Source: Bacteroidia bacterium (GTDB lineage: Bacteria > Bacteroidota > Bacteroidia > AKYH767-A > OLB10). From it: a stretch of 64,000 bases of DNA. The position numbers were made by a program, and so were the translations under genes. Position 1 is the stretch's first letter. Every line of letters begins with the position of its first letter. The DNA is taken from assembly GCA_037045145.1 (NCBI GenBank), contig JBAOIA010000012.1, forward strand, positions 992,001-1,056,000, in the 5' to 3' direction. Below the pieces are notes generated by a model. That model was not told the DNA's origin. It saw only the letters and a list, made by a program, of their open reading frames with translations, and did not search any database. Below, piece by piece: positions 33,384-42,902 of the stretch.

Positions 33384-34607
33384 ATGACAAAAACCAAAAA
33401 TGCATTTGTAGCCTGGAAACATAAAGATTATCGCTTGTTTCTGATTGCTAAAGTCTGTTTGACCATAGCTATTCAAATGCAGAGTATTATTCTCAGCTGG
33501 CTGATTTATGAGATGACTAAAGACCCTTTGTCGTTGGGCATTATTGGGTTGATAGAAGCTGCACCTGCTTTGACAGTTGCCTTGTTTGGCGGCCATCTGG
33601 CCGACAGGCTCAGCAGGCGCAAGCTCTTAATATGGAGTAGTGCGATTACACTTTCTGCTTCAACATTTTTGGCTGTTTATGTTTATGATTTTGGCAAAAT
33701 TTCTACCTGGCCTATTTACCTCACCATTTTTTTAATTGGCCTGGCACGAGGTTTTCATGCACCTACGCAAGCTGCCTTTTGGGGTCAGCTGGTGCCTAAA
33801 GAGCATTATGTGAATGCATCCACATGGAACAGCAGTCTTTGGCAGGTAGCCGCAGTGATAGGTCCTGCTATGGGAGGTTTTTTCTATGGTTGGATTGGTG
33901 TTTTTTATTCTTCGCTTGTGGTCTGCGCATTTATCATAGTTACCATGATTTGTTACCTGCTGATAAAAGACAGGCATGTTGATTATCACAATAAAACAGA
34001 ATCTATTTTACAATCTTTAAAAACAGGTGTGAATTTTGTTTTTAAAAATCAATATATCATTTCAGCTATTTCGCTGGATTTGTTTGCGGTGTTGTTTGGT
34101 GGTGCAGTAGCTTTATTGCCTGTTTTTGCCGATCAGGTATTGCATGTAGGTGCAGAAGGTTTGGGTTTGTTGCGTGCGGCACCGGCAGTAGGCTCTGTGG
34201 TGATGGCAATATATTTAGCCTTTCACCCTCCGAGAAAAGATGCAGGGTATAAGATGCTGGCCAGTGTTGCGGGTTTTGGATTGTGCATGATTGGCTTTGC
34301 ACTTTCATCAAGTTTTGTTGTGTCGCTTTTGCTGTTGTTTATGAGTGGTGTTTTTGATAATGTGAGTGTTGTGATTCGTTCTACTATTATTCAAAGTTTT
34401 ACGCCTGATGAGATGAAGGGAAGGGTGTCGGCAGTGAACAGTATTTTTGTTGGTTCGTCAAATGAGTTGGGCGCATTTGAGTCGGGTGTTATGGCAAAGC
34501 TGATGGGACTGATACCTTCTGTGCTCTTTGGCGGAGGTATGACCTTGCTGGTGGTGCTGGTTACTTTTGTTAAAGCCAAGAAGCTTAAGGAGCTTCGATT
34601 GCCTTAA
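33384..34607 (+). CDS. MFS transporter (drug/siderophore-exporter-like)
   Basis: A 407-residue inner-membrane protein with about 12 hydrophobic segments. The start at 33384 (MTKTKNAFVAWKHKDYRLFL) was chosen over the in-frame ATG at 33363, which lies in a terminator hairpin. The loop between helices 2 and 3 has the MFS motif GGHLADRLSRRKLLIWS, and the N-terminus FRLFLIAKVCLTIAIQMQSI resembles EntS/Bcr-type efflux carriers. The mid-protein loop after helix 6 carries RHVDYHNKTESILQSLKTG. The exported substrate is not evident. It has no clear promoter of its own, so expression may depend on read-through of the terminator. It is convergent with asnS, with a gap of 13 bases. Confidence 0.88.
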   Translation: MTKTKNAFVAWKHKDYRLFLIAKVCLTIAIQMQSIILSWLIYEMTKDPLSLGIIGLIEAAPALTVALFGGHLADRLSRRKLLIWSSAITLSASTFLAVYVYDFGKISTWPIYLTIFLIGLARGFHAPTQAAFWGQLVPKEHYVNASTWNSSLWQVAAVIGPAMGGFFYGWIGVFYSSLVVCAFIIVTMICYLLIKDRHVDYHNKTESILQSLKTGVNFVFKNQYIISAISLDLFAVLFGGAVALLPVFADQVLHVGAEGLGLLRAAPAVGSVVMAIYLAFHPPRKDAGYKMLASVAGFGLCMIGFALSSSFVVSLLLLFMSGVFDNVSVVIRSTIIQSFTPDEMKGRVSAVNSIFVGSSNELGAFESGVMAKLMGLIPSVLFGGGMTLLVVLVTFVKAKKLKELRLP

Positions 34608-34620
34608 TTTTTTATAGCCA

Positions 34621-36006
34621 TTAAAACTCTGCGTTGCGTGGTGTACGTGGAAAAGGAATGACATCGCGGATGTTATTCATGCCGGTAACAAATAGCATTA
34701 AGCGTTCAAAGCCCAATCCAAAACCTGAGTGTGGACATGCGCCAAACCTGCGGGTATCGAGGTACCACCACATTTCTTTTTCAGGAATATGCATCGCTTT
34801 CATTCTTGATACAAGTTTGTCGTAGTTCTCTTCGCGTTGGGAGCCACCAATTATTTCGCCAATCCAGGGGAACAAAACATCCATAGCTCTGACTGTTTTG
34901 CCGTCATCATTTTGTTTCATGTAAAATGCTTTGATGGCAGCAGGATAGTCGGTGAGAATGACAGGTGCATTAAAATGCTCTACCAGGTAGTTTTCATGTT
35001 CTTTCTGCAGGTCGGCACCCCAGTTTACTTTGTATTCGAACTTGCTGTTGTTGGGCTCCAGAACGTTAATGGCTTCGGTATAGGTTAGTCGTTTAAATGG
35101 TTTTTCGATAACACTTCGCAAACGCCCAATGAGTTCCTTATCGTACATGTTATTCAGAAATTCAATATCATCCATACAGTTATCGAGGGCATAACGAATC
35201 AGATATTTCAATAAATCTTCAGCAAGGTCCATGTTATCATTCAGGTCGAAGAAAGCCATTTCGGGTTCTATCATCCAGAACTCGGCTAAGTGTCGTGGCG
35301 TGTTGCTGTTTTCGGCACGAAAGGTAGGGCCAAAAGTATATACTTTGCCCAAGGCCATTGCTGCCAGTTCGCCTTCAAGTTGTCCGCTTACGGTCAAGTT
35401 GGTTTCTTTGGCAAAAAAATCCTGGCTAAAGTCAATAGTGCCATCATCCTTACGGGGCGGCTTGTTGATATCCAATGTTGTTACTCTAAACATCTCCCCT
35501 GCACCTTCGGCATCACTACCTGTAATGATTGGCGTATGGATGTAGAAAAAACCATGTGTGTGGAAATAGTGGTTTATGGCATAGGCCATTGTATGTCTTA
35601 TTCTGAGAACTGCACCAAAGGTGTTTGTCCTTGGACGTAAATGTGCAATATCGCGCAGAAACTCCATGGTGTGTCCCTTTTTCTGTAGTGGAAATGTTTC
35701 GGGGTCGGCAGTGCCGTAAACTTCTATTTTGTGGGCTTGTATTTCGACTTTTTGCCCTTGCCCCTGCGAGGCTACCAACACACCTTCTACGAAAATGCAG
35801 GCACCTGTGGTGATGTTTTTAAGCAACTCCTCGTTGAAGTTTGAATTTTCGGCAACGACCTGAATGTTATGTATTGTGCTTCCGTCATTGAGTGCAATAA
35901 ATGAAATAGCTTTGTTTCCTCTTTTTGTTCTGACCCATCCTTTGGCATTTACTTTTTGTTGTGCGGGCTCTGTATTTAATAATGCTTTAATATAACTATG
36001 GCTCAT
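34621..36006 (-). CDS. asnS: Asparaginyl-tRNA synthetase
   Basis: A 461-residue class IIb synthetase that charges tRNA-Asn. The ATG at 36006 (MSHSYIKALLN) was preferred to the longer TTG frame start at 36027. The N-terminal OB fold reads VNAKGWVRTKRGNKAISFIALNDGS. Class II motif 2 region: FGPTFRAENSNTPRHLAEFWMIEPEMAF, where the ENS/FRAE signature marks an AsnRS. Motif 3 is GFGLGFERLMLFVTGMNNIRDVIPFPR. The active site also has GSDAEGAGEMF. An internal region QREENYDKLVSRMKAMHIPE is typical of the family. It lies alone upstream of the IS element; the IS left end starts 60 bases beyond its start codon and may have displaced or changed its promoter. Confidence 0.96.
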   Translation of the reverse strand: MSHSYIKALLNTEPAQQKVNAKGWVRTKRGNKAISFIALNDGSTIHNIQVVAENSNFNEELLKNITTGACIFVEGVLVASQGQGQKVEIQAHKIEVYGTADPETFPLQKKGHTMEFLRDIAHLRPRTNTFGAVLRIRHTMAYAINHYFHTHGFFYIHTPIITGSDAEGAGEMFRVTTLDINKPPRKDDGTIDFSQDFFAKETNLTVSGQLEGELAAMALGKVYTFGPTFRAENSNTPRHLAEFWMIEPEMAFFDLNDNMDLAEDLLKYLIRYALDNCMDDIEFLNNMYDKELIGRLRSVIEKPFKRLTYTEAINVLEPNNSKFEYKVNWGADLQKEHENYLVEHFNAPVILTDYPAAIKAFYMKQNDDGKTVRAMDVLFPWIGEIIGGSQREENYDKLVSRMKAMHIPEKEMWWYLDTRRFGACPHSGFGLGFERLMLFVTGMNNIRDVIPFPRTPRNAEF

Positions 36007-36065
36007 TGCTCTGTAAAATTTGGGCAAAGTTATCAGAAAGTATAAAATGGTGAGTGGTTACCAAC

Positions 36066-36110
36066 AAAAAGAGGCTGTCTCAAAACAATAAATTGAGGCA
36101 GCCTTTTTTT
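36066..36110. terminator. IS left-end hairpin, terminator-like
   Basis: AGGCTGTCTCAA (36072-36083) pairs with TTGAGGCAGCCT (36093-36104, one T-G pair), flanked by five A on the left and seven T on the right, so it can terminate in both directions. It includes the left inverted repeat. Confidence 0.75.
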
Positions 36111-36232
36111 ATATACTGCTTTATAGAGGCAGATGATTAAAAAGAAATCAAGTTTTATTTTTATTCCTGAAGGACGTTATGGTGCATTAGGAGATGTTTT
36201 TAATGATTATGACATCCTTTTTTTGATTTTTT

Positions 36233-37780
36233 TCAGTTCAAGAGTGCTTTTTGTTTGAGATTAAATCCGATCAGGCACAATCCGGCCTCTATCTCTACTT
36301 TAGGAATAGATCGCAGCATGAACCGTTTAAAATTTTTGTTTTGCTTGAGGCAAGCAAACACAGGCTCTATGGTGTAGCATCTTTTTTTTCGATGGGCGAT
36401 GCCTTGTTCACTTTTCAAATTTTCATTGGCTTTATTTTTCAGTTGGATCAGTTGCTGATTGACTTCGATTGTTCTGTTGTTTTTTGATTGATGACATACG
36501 CTTCTTAACGGGCATCCGTTGCAGTTTTGCGTCTGGTATTTTTTTACCTGTTGTGTATATCCATTTTCGGTTGTGCGTGTTGAAGTACTGATGTATTGCA
36601 TGCGTTGACCCATTGGGCAGTAGTAGCAATCTTGCTCCTTATTGTAATAAAGTTCATCACTCTTAAATCCTTTCTTATAGGTGGCTTTGCGCTTTTGTTC
36701 TTTATCAAAGGTGTTGTATTTAACATAGCCCTCAATGCTGTTGTTTTGCAGGAACTGATAGTTTTCGTGCGACCCGTATCCGGCATCTGCTGTGATGCTC
36801 TTTGGATAACTACCGTAAAGTTGTTGATATTGATTGATGTGCGGAATGAGAGTAGTGGTGTCGGTTGGTTTTTGATGCAAGCTGTAGTTCACACAAAATA
36901 TTTTTTTACCGGGACATGAACTGGCTTGTAAATTATATCCGGCTTTAAGTTGTCCGTTACGCATGTGGTCTTCCTTCATACGCATAAAAGTTGCATCCGG
37001 ATCGGTTTTGCTGTAACTGTTTCGATTACCCAGTATGGCCTCTTGTTGCTCATACTTTTCCATGCGCTTTACAAAATCGGTTTTTGCTTTTTTGATTTGG
37101 TCAAGAGTTTTTTTTTCAACCTGTTTGTTTTTCAATGCCTCATCAATCTGCGCTGCCACAGCTTTTACTTTTGCTGCATCGATGTTCTTAAAATCAATCG
37201 GTTCGGTATCTTTTAATTCTTCTACGGCAACTTGCTGGCTGTAGTTCCACAACGCTTCTAACTGTTTTGCTATTTTTTCCTTTTGCGTTTTGATGGCTTT
37301 GCCCCACACAAAGGTGTATTTGTTGGCATTGGCTTCTATCTTGGTGCCATCGGTATAAACTTCTTCTATACTAACCAGTTCTTCCTTTACCAACAGGGTT
37401 ACCACCTGGGCAAATATTTCTTTAATCTCATTTTTTAATTTCGAACTGCGAAAACGGTTAATCGTATTATGATCCGGTGTACTCATACCCGTTAGCCACA
37501 TGTAATGGATGTTCTCTTTCAGGGCCGCTTCTATTTTACGACTGCTGTACGTATTGCTTAAATAAGCGAACACAATGGCGCTTAATAGCATACGTGGATG
37601 ATATGAACTTGTACCACCTCCTTTATACTGATCAATCAGCCCATCTATTTTAATTTCGCTGATGATTTGTTGTACTACACGCACCGGATGATTCTTATCA
37701 ATGAGTTCATCAAAACTCGGTGGCAACAACATTTGCGGATTAAACTGATATGGTTTGAATACTATATTGGTTTTGCTCAT
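36233..37780 (-). CDS. IS1182-family DDE transposase
   Basis: A 515-residue, apparently intact transposase. The N-terminal half has the family opening QFNPQMLLPPSFDELIDKNH and HPRMLLSAIVFAYLSNTYSS with a helix-turn-helix character. DDE candidates are the Asp in VYTDGTKIEA (Asp144), the Asp in SITADAGYGSHENY, and the Glu in YTIEPVFACLKQNKNFKRF. A Cys cluster (CYYCPMGQRM, QNCNGCPLRSVCH) just before the last motif is the zinc-type insertion typical of IS1182. Between the first and second Asp is a Lys/Glu-rich helical segment. A CAAATTTA box (TAAATTTG on the minus strand) lies 5 bases before the start codon, and a 6-bp hairpin (TGCAAC with GTTGCA) overlaps the start codon, possibly limiting translation. 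Confidence 0.93.
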   Translation of the reverse strand: MSKTNIVFKPYQFNPQMLLPPSFDELIDKNHPVRVVQQIISEIKIDGLIDQYKGGGTSSYHPRMLLSAIVFAYLSNTYSSRKIEAALKENIHYMWLTGMSTPDHNTINRFRSSKLKNEIKEIFAQVVTLLVKEELVSIEEVYTDGTKIEANANKYTFVWGKAIKTQKEKIAKQLEALWNYSQQVAVEELKDTEPIDFKNIDAAKVKAVAAQIDEALKNKQVEKKTLDQIKKAKTDFVKRMEKYEQQEAILGNRNSYSKTDPDATFMRMKEDHMRNGQLKAGYNLQASSCPGKKIFCVNYSLHQKPTDTTTLIPHINQYQQLYGSYPKSITADAGYGSHENYQFLQNNSIEGYVKYNTFDKEQKRKATYKKGFKSDELYYNKEQDCYYCPMGQRMQYISTSTRTTENGYTQQVKKYQTQNCNGCPLRSVCHQSKNNRTIEVNQQLIQLKNKANENLKSEQGIAHRKKRCYTIEPVFACLKQNKNFKRFMLRSIPKVEIEAGLCLIGFNLKQKALLN

Positions 37781-37869
37781 GCAACAAATTTAGTTGCATC
37801 ACCTTTCCTTCTTTCCCTTTTGGATAACTATTCTTTTTTTGTTAATAACCTTTGATTTTCTAAAAAATC

Positions 37870-37904
37870 AAAAGAGGCTGCCTACTTTTGAGACAGCCTC
37901 TTTT
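37870..37904. terminator. IS right-end hairpin, terminator-like
   Basis: AAAAGAGGCTGCCT (37870-37883) pairs with AGACAGCCTCTTTT (37891-37904) with one C-A mismatch around ACTTTTG, followed by more T. It includes the right inverted repeat and faces the 3' end of the susD gene, 19 bases away, so it may serve as that gene's terminator. Confidence 0.65.
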
Positions 37905-37923
37905 TATTTATTAAAACATTAAA

Positions 37924-39450
37924 TTAGTTAACATCCCACCACATGCGGGTGTCTTGCTGGTCAGCACCCTGTGCTGCAACGGCAGCACTGTAGCTGGCAC
38001 TGTTGAGCGTTTGTTCCAACACGGGATATTTCATACGTAATGGAATGCCTGTTCCGTCAATAACACCATCGGCAGGCATCATGAGTTTGTTGAAGTCGAG
38101 TCTTCTCCACTCAACCCATCCCTGAATGCCCTGGTTGAAAAGTGCAATCCATTTTTGTACGCCTACTCTTTGTTGCCATGAACCACCGGCTGTTTGATAG
38201 TTTACAGTAGGTTGTGCGATGTATGCAGCAATATCACCAGCAGAGGCAGGGGCACCATTGAGTCCTGTCCAGAAAGAGATGCTTGCAGTGATACCGGCAT
38301 CATAATGACTTTCGGCAGAGCCTGATACAGCCCAACCTCTTTCAGCAGCTTCTGCTAGCATAAATTCTACCTGCGCATAGTCCATGAATATACCGGGTAA
38401 TGATGCAGACAAAACTAAAGGAGAACGCTGAGAGATGCGAGAGTTTGGTGTTTGGGCACCATTAGCTTCGGACAAACCATATACTTCGCCAGTCCACAAG
38501 CCGGTGGCAGTGGCAGGAACGAAGAAGCATTCTCTGCGAGGATCGCTCAAAGGAGTTAAAGTGGAATCGAGGAAGGTGTTGCTGGAGGCATAGTCATTAC
38601 GTCCGGAAATGTAACGGTTGTAATAGATTGGGTTGCCACTTGGGAATTCGCCATATTGCAACAAAGCATTGTCGTTGTTAGAAGCAAATGCTTCAGGCGC
38701 TGCAGCTTCAAACTCTGATTGAGCTTTTGCAGCATTGCGATCAACAATTCTTAAAGCTAAACGCATCTTTAATGAATTGGCAAACTTTTTCCAGGCAGCC
38801 ATATCACCATTATAAACAACATCACCATGAGGTCCGGATTCAGCATCGTCTATCATTCCGATAGCATCATTAATCTCGGTTAGAAGTCCATTGTAGATAT
38901 CTTCCTGTTTATCATATTTTGGTGTCTTGTTGGCATCGGCTTGTAAAGCTTCAGAATAAGGAATATCGCCCCAAGCATCTGTCATGTTTTGAAACAACCA
39001 CACTCTTAATATGGTAGCTACAGCAATTTGATTAGGTACGTAGCCACCAACAGATGCAACGATAGAGTCTTCTTTACACTTTCTTACAATTTCGCTCAGC
39101 TCATAAAGACCGCCAACATTCACCAATTGGTCGTTTCTAACGCCACCGTAGAAGCTTCTCCATGACTGGTTGGTTACGCTAGTTCTGTAGAAGTAGCGGC
39201 TTTCGGAAGTATATTGGTTAGACGACCAATATTGCCCCAGTTGATTACCTACGTTGGCTCCCCACCATACATCAATGGTGTTGTCCATGATGCCACGTTG
39301 AGCTCCGGTGAGCAGATAGGCATTGGGTACTTCTTTGGGGTTGTTGGGATCTTCATTGATGGATTCGAAGTTTTTCTTACATGAACCCAGCAACAGCGAA
39401 AATACCATCACCGTTGCAATTACTTTTTGATTTATTTTAATTTTTGTCAT
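37924..39450 (-). CDS. SusD/RagB-family nutrient-binding lipoprotein
   Basis: A 508-residue outer-membrane lipoprotein. The ATG at 39450 gives MTKIKINQKVIATVMVFSLL then the lipobox LGSC (Cys24), followed by KKNFESINEDPNNP, the usual start of the SusD-like_2 (PF12771) group. Helical TPR-like repeats contain ILRVWLFQNMTDAWGDIPYSEAL, a hallmark of SusD-like proteins, and the later FMDYAQVEFMLAEAAERGW. The C-terminus WVEWRRLDFNKLMMP and QDTRMWWDVN match the family end. It binds a polymer or oligomer at the cell surface and hands it to its SusC partner, encoded 18 bases upstream in the same operon. The nutrient is unknown; no degrading enzyme gene is next to the pair. PF12771 proteins are often linked to peptide or glycan uptake. 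Confidence 0.92.
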   Translation of the reverse strand: MTKIKINQKVIATVMVFSLLLGSCKKNFESINEDPNNPKEVPNAYLLTGAQRGIMDNTIDVWWGANVGNQLGQYWSSNQYTSESRYFYRTSVTNQSWRSFYGGVRNDQLVNVGGLYELSEIVRKCKEDSIVASVGGYVPNQIAVATILRVWLFQNMTDAWGDIPYSEALQADANKTPKYDKQEDIYNGLLTEINDAIGMIDDAESGPHGDVVYNGDMAAWKKFANSLKMRLALRIVDRNAAKAQSEFEAAAPEAFASNNDNALLQYGEFPSGNPIYYNRYISGRNDYASSNTFLDSTLTPLSDPRRECFFVPATATGLWTGEVYGLSEANGAQTPNSRISQRSPLVLSASLPGIFMDYAQVEFMLAEAAERGWAVSGSAESHYDAGITASISFWTGLNGAPASAGDIAAYIAQPTVNYQTAGGSWQQRVGVQKWIALFNQGIQGWVEWRRLDFNKLMMPADGVIDGTGIPLRMKYPVLEQTLNSASYSAAVAAQGADQQDTRMWWDVN

Positions 39451-39468
39451 GATCAATCGTTTTTAAAG

Positions 39469-42400
39469 TTAAAATCTGAAATTCAGGTTGATACCAAAAA
39501 TACGTGCCGTAGGTAACTGACCACCTTCAAAGCCCTGAACGTTGCCGCTCGACAAGCCAGCTTCGGGGTCAATATTAGGAACGTTTTTATGCAGTATAGC
39601 CAAGTTTCTGCCGTAAACACCTACAGAAATACCACGAATGGCTTTTTTAAACAATGATTGTGGCAATTCGTAGGAAAGTGTTAATTCGCGCAGTTTCACA
39701 AATGATGCATCATAAACATCAGCAGCGGTAATAACATAACCACCATCCTGAAAATAGTGATCAACTGCAGAAATAACAGTTGTGTTTTGTTCACCTGTTT
39801 CAGTTACACCTTCGTTAATCAAACCGTTTTCGCGTATATCACCTTCGGCCGTTTCAGCAAAAATTCCTGAATATTTACCCCACACATTGGTGAGAGAGAA
39901 AACTTTGCCTCCTTTTTGAAAGTCAATCAAACCGGAGAAACGGATGCCTTTGAATGTTACATAGGTACTCACGCCACCGGTATAGTCAGGCAATACTGAA
40001 CCCAATGGTTTAACTGTTTCTGATCGCATATAAAAACCATCGGCATCAACCACCTTATTTCCATTATCATCATACACAAAATCATAACCTACAATCTGTG
40101 AAGCTTCCATTCCTTTACGCATTTCTAAAGTTGCAGAAAATGGTGCATTGGAAATCTGCACGGTTTCAGTTTCGTTGCCCGATTCGTCAGTAAACAATTT
40201 TTCTACCTTATTTTTGGTTTTTGCCCAGTTAAAGCCAACACCCCACTCGAGGCCGTTTTTCATTTTAACGGGAACCACATTCACCATCAGTTCGATAGTT
40301 TTGTTTGAAAGTTCGGCAGCGTTGTATATTTTGTAGTCAATACCACTGGCGCCAGATTGTTGCACGTTAAAGATAACGTCTTTAGACAAGGTAGAACTAT
40401 AGGCCAGATCAAAAGAAATACGTTTTTGAAGGAAGTGTAATTCCAATCCTGTTTCGAAACCGGAAGTCATTTCAGGTCGCAAGTCGGTGTTGTTGAAGGT
40501 ACCGGGAATAACACTTGTTGGCAAACCATTAAAGTTGTCTGACATACTTGGTGAGGTTAATGTTGAGCGATAAGGAACAGGATCAATAGCTGTTTGTGCC
40601 CAACCAGCACGCAATTTACCATAACTTAACCAATCAAAATCTAATTTTTCGGAGAACACAAAACTACCTGTAATTGATGGATAGAAGTATGAGCTTTTAT
40701 TTTCCGGTAAGGTAGAACTCCAGTCATTACGTCCGGTTACATCAAGATATAAGAAACTCTGATAGCCGAAAGATGCGCTTGCAAAAAGTGAGTTTTTGCG
40801 CAATTGACGAACTTGAGAAGAATAAATCAATTCGCTGCTGGCTGAGTTATTGATGTTGTAGAAATTCGGCACATTTAATCCGCCCTGTGTAGAAACAAAT
40901 TTGTTGCTGAATTTCTGATCTTGTCTGTTTACACCAACAAAGCCGTTAAAATCTACATCATCGGCCAAACGGTGTTTGTATGACAAAATCATTTCGTAGT
41001 TATTTTCATTGAACTTAATGCTGTTTTCTGAGTACGCTGGGATTGCTGTAGCAATAGCACTACCTACGGCAACACGCTCCTGACGAAAATCGTCATAGTA
41101 GTCGGTTTTACCGGATGCTGAAACAGAAAATCCTTTACCGATATCATAACTAAATGTCAAACCACCATACAAACGATTGCGCAAATCGGTTTCATAATTC
41201 TCATAAGAAACCCAATATGGGTTATCCCAATATAAAGCTGAAGGATCATCTTCTGCATTCATATTCCATGCGCGCTGTGAGCCATCAGGATTTTTATAAT
41301 TTTTCAGTTCTTTGATATCGAGTTGTCGTTGCCACCATTGATTAAAGTTTGATGCAATGCTGTTATAACCTGTTGCAGCACGACCTTTACCTCTTGCAAC
41401 TACATAGTTCATACTGATAGTTGCCGTTAACTTGTCATTAAATTTATTTGAACCATTAAAGCTGATGATATTTCTGTTGAGGCTTTCGTTTGGAATAACA
41501 CCTTTTTCATCATAGTTGGTATAGCCGAGGCGGAAGAGTGATTTTTCATTGCCGCCATCCAAAGAAATGCTGTTATTCTTTACAAAACCTGTTTCGAAGA
41601 AATCTTTTACGTTGTCGGGATGCGCAACCCAAGGGGTTTTTTTGTTATAGTTAGGCATGGAAGGATAGTAGCTGTCCCACTGATATACTTCTTGTCCTAA
41701 CAATTCAGGACCCCAGCTGCCATCGTACTCAAACTCGGAACGAAGTTCGCCCGGATGAATATCACTCTCAATAAAATCTGGCGATGCACCACCACCATAA
41801 CGGTTCTGGTATTTAGGAAGATTATAAATCTTTTTCATGCTCCAACCGGAGTTAATTGTTACACCAATGGGTGAATATTTTTCGGACTTTTCACGAGCAA
41901 CACCTTTTTTTGTTGTGATAATAATTACACCATTAGAACCTCTTGAACCATAAAGTGCAGTTGCAGATGGCCCTTTAAGTACGTTCACAGACTCAATATC
42001 ATCAGGGTTTATATCCTGAATGGCGTTACCATAATCATAACCTAAGGCACCACGCTGCTGATCAGCTGTTGCAACGTTTTCGTTATTCATAGGAATACCA
42101 TCAACCACAAACAATGGTTGGTTTTCGAAGTTGATAGAACGCATACCGCGCAGCAAGATTCTTGAAGAACCACCCATATTGCTGGAACCTGTAATACTTA
42201 CACCGGCAACACGTCCTTGCAGTGAGTTAATGAAGTTGGCTTCTTTGGCGTTGGCCAAATCGTCACCACTTACTTTTTGAGTGCTATAGCCCAATGATTT
42301 TTCATCGCGTTTGATACCTAAGGCTGTTACCACTACCTCGCCTATTTTCTGAACATCGGCTGTCATTGTAAGGTCTAATGAGTTTGATGCCGGAATATCA

Positions 42401-42648
42401 ACTGTGCGCGTTACCAAACCTGTTCCGGAAAAACGAAGCTGAGTTGTAGTTGATTTAACATTAATGGAATATTTTCCATCAATATCCGTAACTGTACCAT
42501 TGGTAGTTCCGGGTTCGAGGATGCTCACACCGGGAATGCCCAGTTTGTCCTGCGATGAAGTAACCTTACCGGTTACCGTCTTGTCCTGCGCCCAGGTTGC
42601 CAATGACAACGAGAACAGGCAAATAAACAATGTGATTGTTTTCTTCAT
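39469..42648 (-). CDS. SusC/RagA-family TonB-dependent outer-membrane transporter
   Basis: A 1,059-residue transporter. A signal peptide (MKKTITLFICLFSLSLATWAQ) leads to a CarboxypepD_reg-like domain (VTGKVTSSQDKLGIPGVSIL, VTDIDGKYSINV, about 23-105), the TonB-box region (GEVVVTALGIKRDEKSLGYS), the plug (LQGRVAGVSITGSSNMGGSS, PLFVVDGIPMNN, GPSATALYGSRGSNGVIII) and a 22-strand barrel ending in ARIFGINLNFRF. It imports a ligand captured by SusD, driven by TonB and proton motive force. It forms an operon with the susD gene, 18 bases downstream. A promoter at 42811-42840 lies about 160 bases before the start. No sigma/anti-sigma pair, hybrid sensor or hydrolase is adjacent, so this is a solo SusCD pair rather than a complete polysaccharide-use locus. 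Confidence 0.94.
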   Translation of the reverse strand: MKKTITLFICLFSLSLATWAQDKTVTGKVTSSQDKLGIPGVSILEPGTTNGTVTDIDGKYSINVKSTTTQLRFSGTGLVTRTVDIPASNSLDLTMTADVQKIGEVVVTALGIKRDEKSLGYSTQKVSGDDLANAKEANFINSLQGRVAGVSITGSSNMGGSSRILLRGMRSINFENQPLFVVDGIPMNNENVATADQQRGALGYDYGNAIQDINPDDIESVNVLKGPSATALYGSRGSNGVIIITTKKGVAREKSEKYSPIGVTINSGWSMKKIYNLPKYQNRYGGGASPDFIESDIHPGELRSEFEYDGSWGPELLGQEVYQWDSYYPSMPNYNKKTPWVAHPDNVKDFFETGFVKNNSISLDGGNEKSLFRLGYTNYDEKGVIPNESLNRNIISFNGSNKFNDKLTATISMNYVVARGKGRAATGYNSIASNFNQWWQRQLDIKELKNYKNPDGSQRAWNMNAEDDPSALYWDNPYWVSYENYETDLRNRLYGGLTFSYDIGKGFSVSASGKTDYYDDFRQERVAVGSAIATAIPAYSENSIKFNENNYEMILSYKHRLADDVDFNGFVGVNRQDQKFSNKFVSTQGGLNVPNFYNINNSASSELIYSSQVRQLRKNSLFASASFGYQSFLYLDVTGRNDWSSTLPENKSSYFYPSITGSFVFSEKLDFDWLSYGKLRAGWAQTAIDPVPYRSTLTSPSMSDNFNGLPTSVIPGTFNNTDLRPEMTSGFETGLELHFLQKRISFDLAYSSTLSKDVIFNVQQSGASGIDYKIYNAAELSNKTIELMVNVVPVKMKNGLEWGVGFNWAKTKNKVEKLFTDESGNETETVQISNAPFSATLEMRKGMEASQIVGYDFVYDDNGNKVVDADGFYMRSETVKPLGSVLPDYTGGVSTYVTFKGIRFSGLIDFQKGGKVFSLTNVWGKYSGIFAETAEGDIRENGLINEGVTETGEQNTTVISAVDHYFQDGGYVITAADVYDASFVKLRELTLSYELPQSLFKKAIRGISVGVYGRNLAILHKNVPNIDPEAGLSSGNVQGFEGGQLPTARIFGINLNFRF

Positions 42649-42810
42649 ACTGCTTTTAATTTGAGTTTAACTTATTTAGTTGATTTGTTGTAGAACGATG
42701 ATTGCGATTTATTCTACTTTCAGGACTAATTAAAAAATAATCCTTCACTTTTTGAAAATAACCCTGTATGAAAAATAATTTCATGTTTGTGGTTTGGGTG
42801 AAACTTCACA

Positions 42811-42840
42811 CAAAACTAATGATTAATTCGGAAAACCAAA
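42811..42840 (-). promoter_or_regulatory. Promoter of the susC/susD operon
   Basis: On the minus strand, TTTG (42840-42837), 18 bases, then TAGTTTTG (42818-42811), an exact TAnnTTTG. The leader to the start codon is about 155 bases, leaving room for post-transcriptional control. Confidence 0.6.
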
Positions 42841-42902
42841 TTTTTTTAAAAAAAACTTTGCAGTATTTCACAACTGCGTAAATAGTTACTGAAAAAAACA
42901 GA

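Larger units (their letters stand above)
36066..37905. mobile_element. Complete insertion sequence, IS1182 family
   Basis: 1,840 bp, bounded by perfect 20-bp terminal inverted repeats: AAAAAGAGGCTGTCTCAAAA at 36066-36085 and its complement at 37886-37905. It contains one intact transposase gene on the minus strand. Each end sits inside a hairpin with a U tract, which would block transcription into or out of the element. No clear target-site duplication was found in the flanks (CCAAC on the left, ATTTATTAAA on the right). It sits between asnS and the susD gene. Confidence 0.9.

Noticed and set aside
36061..37915. Target-site duplication around the IS
   Set aside because: The flanks just outside the inverted repeats (CCAAC and ATTTATT) do not match in either orientation.
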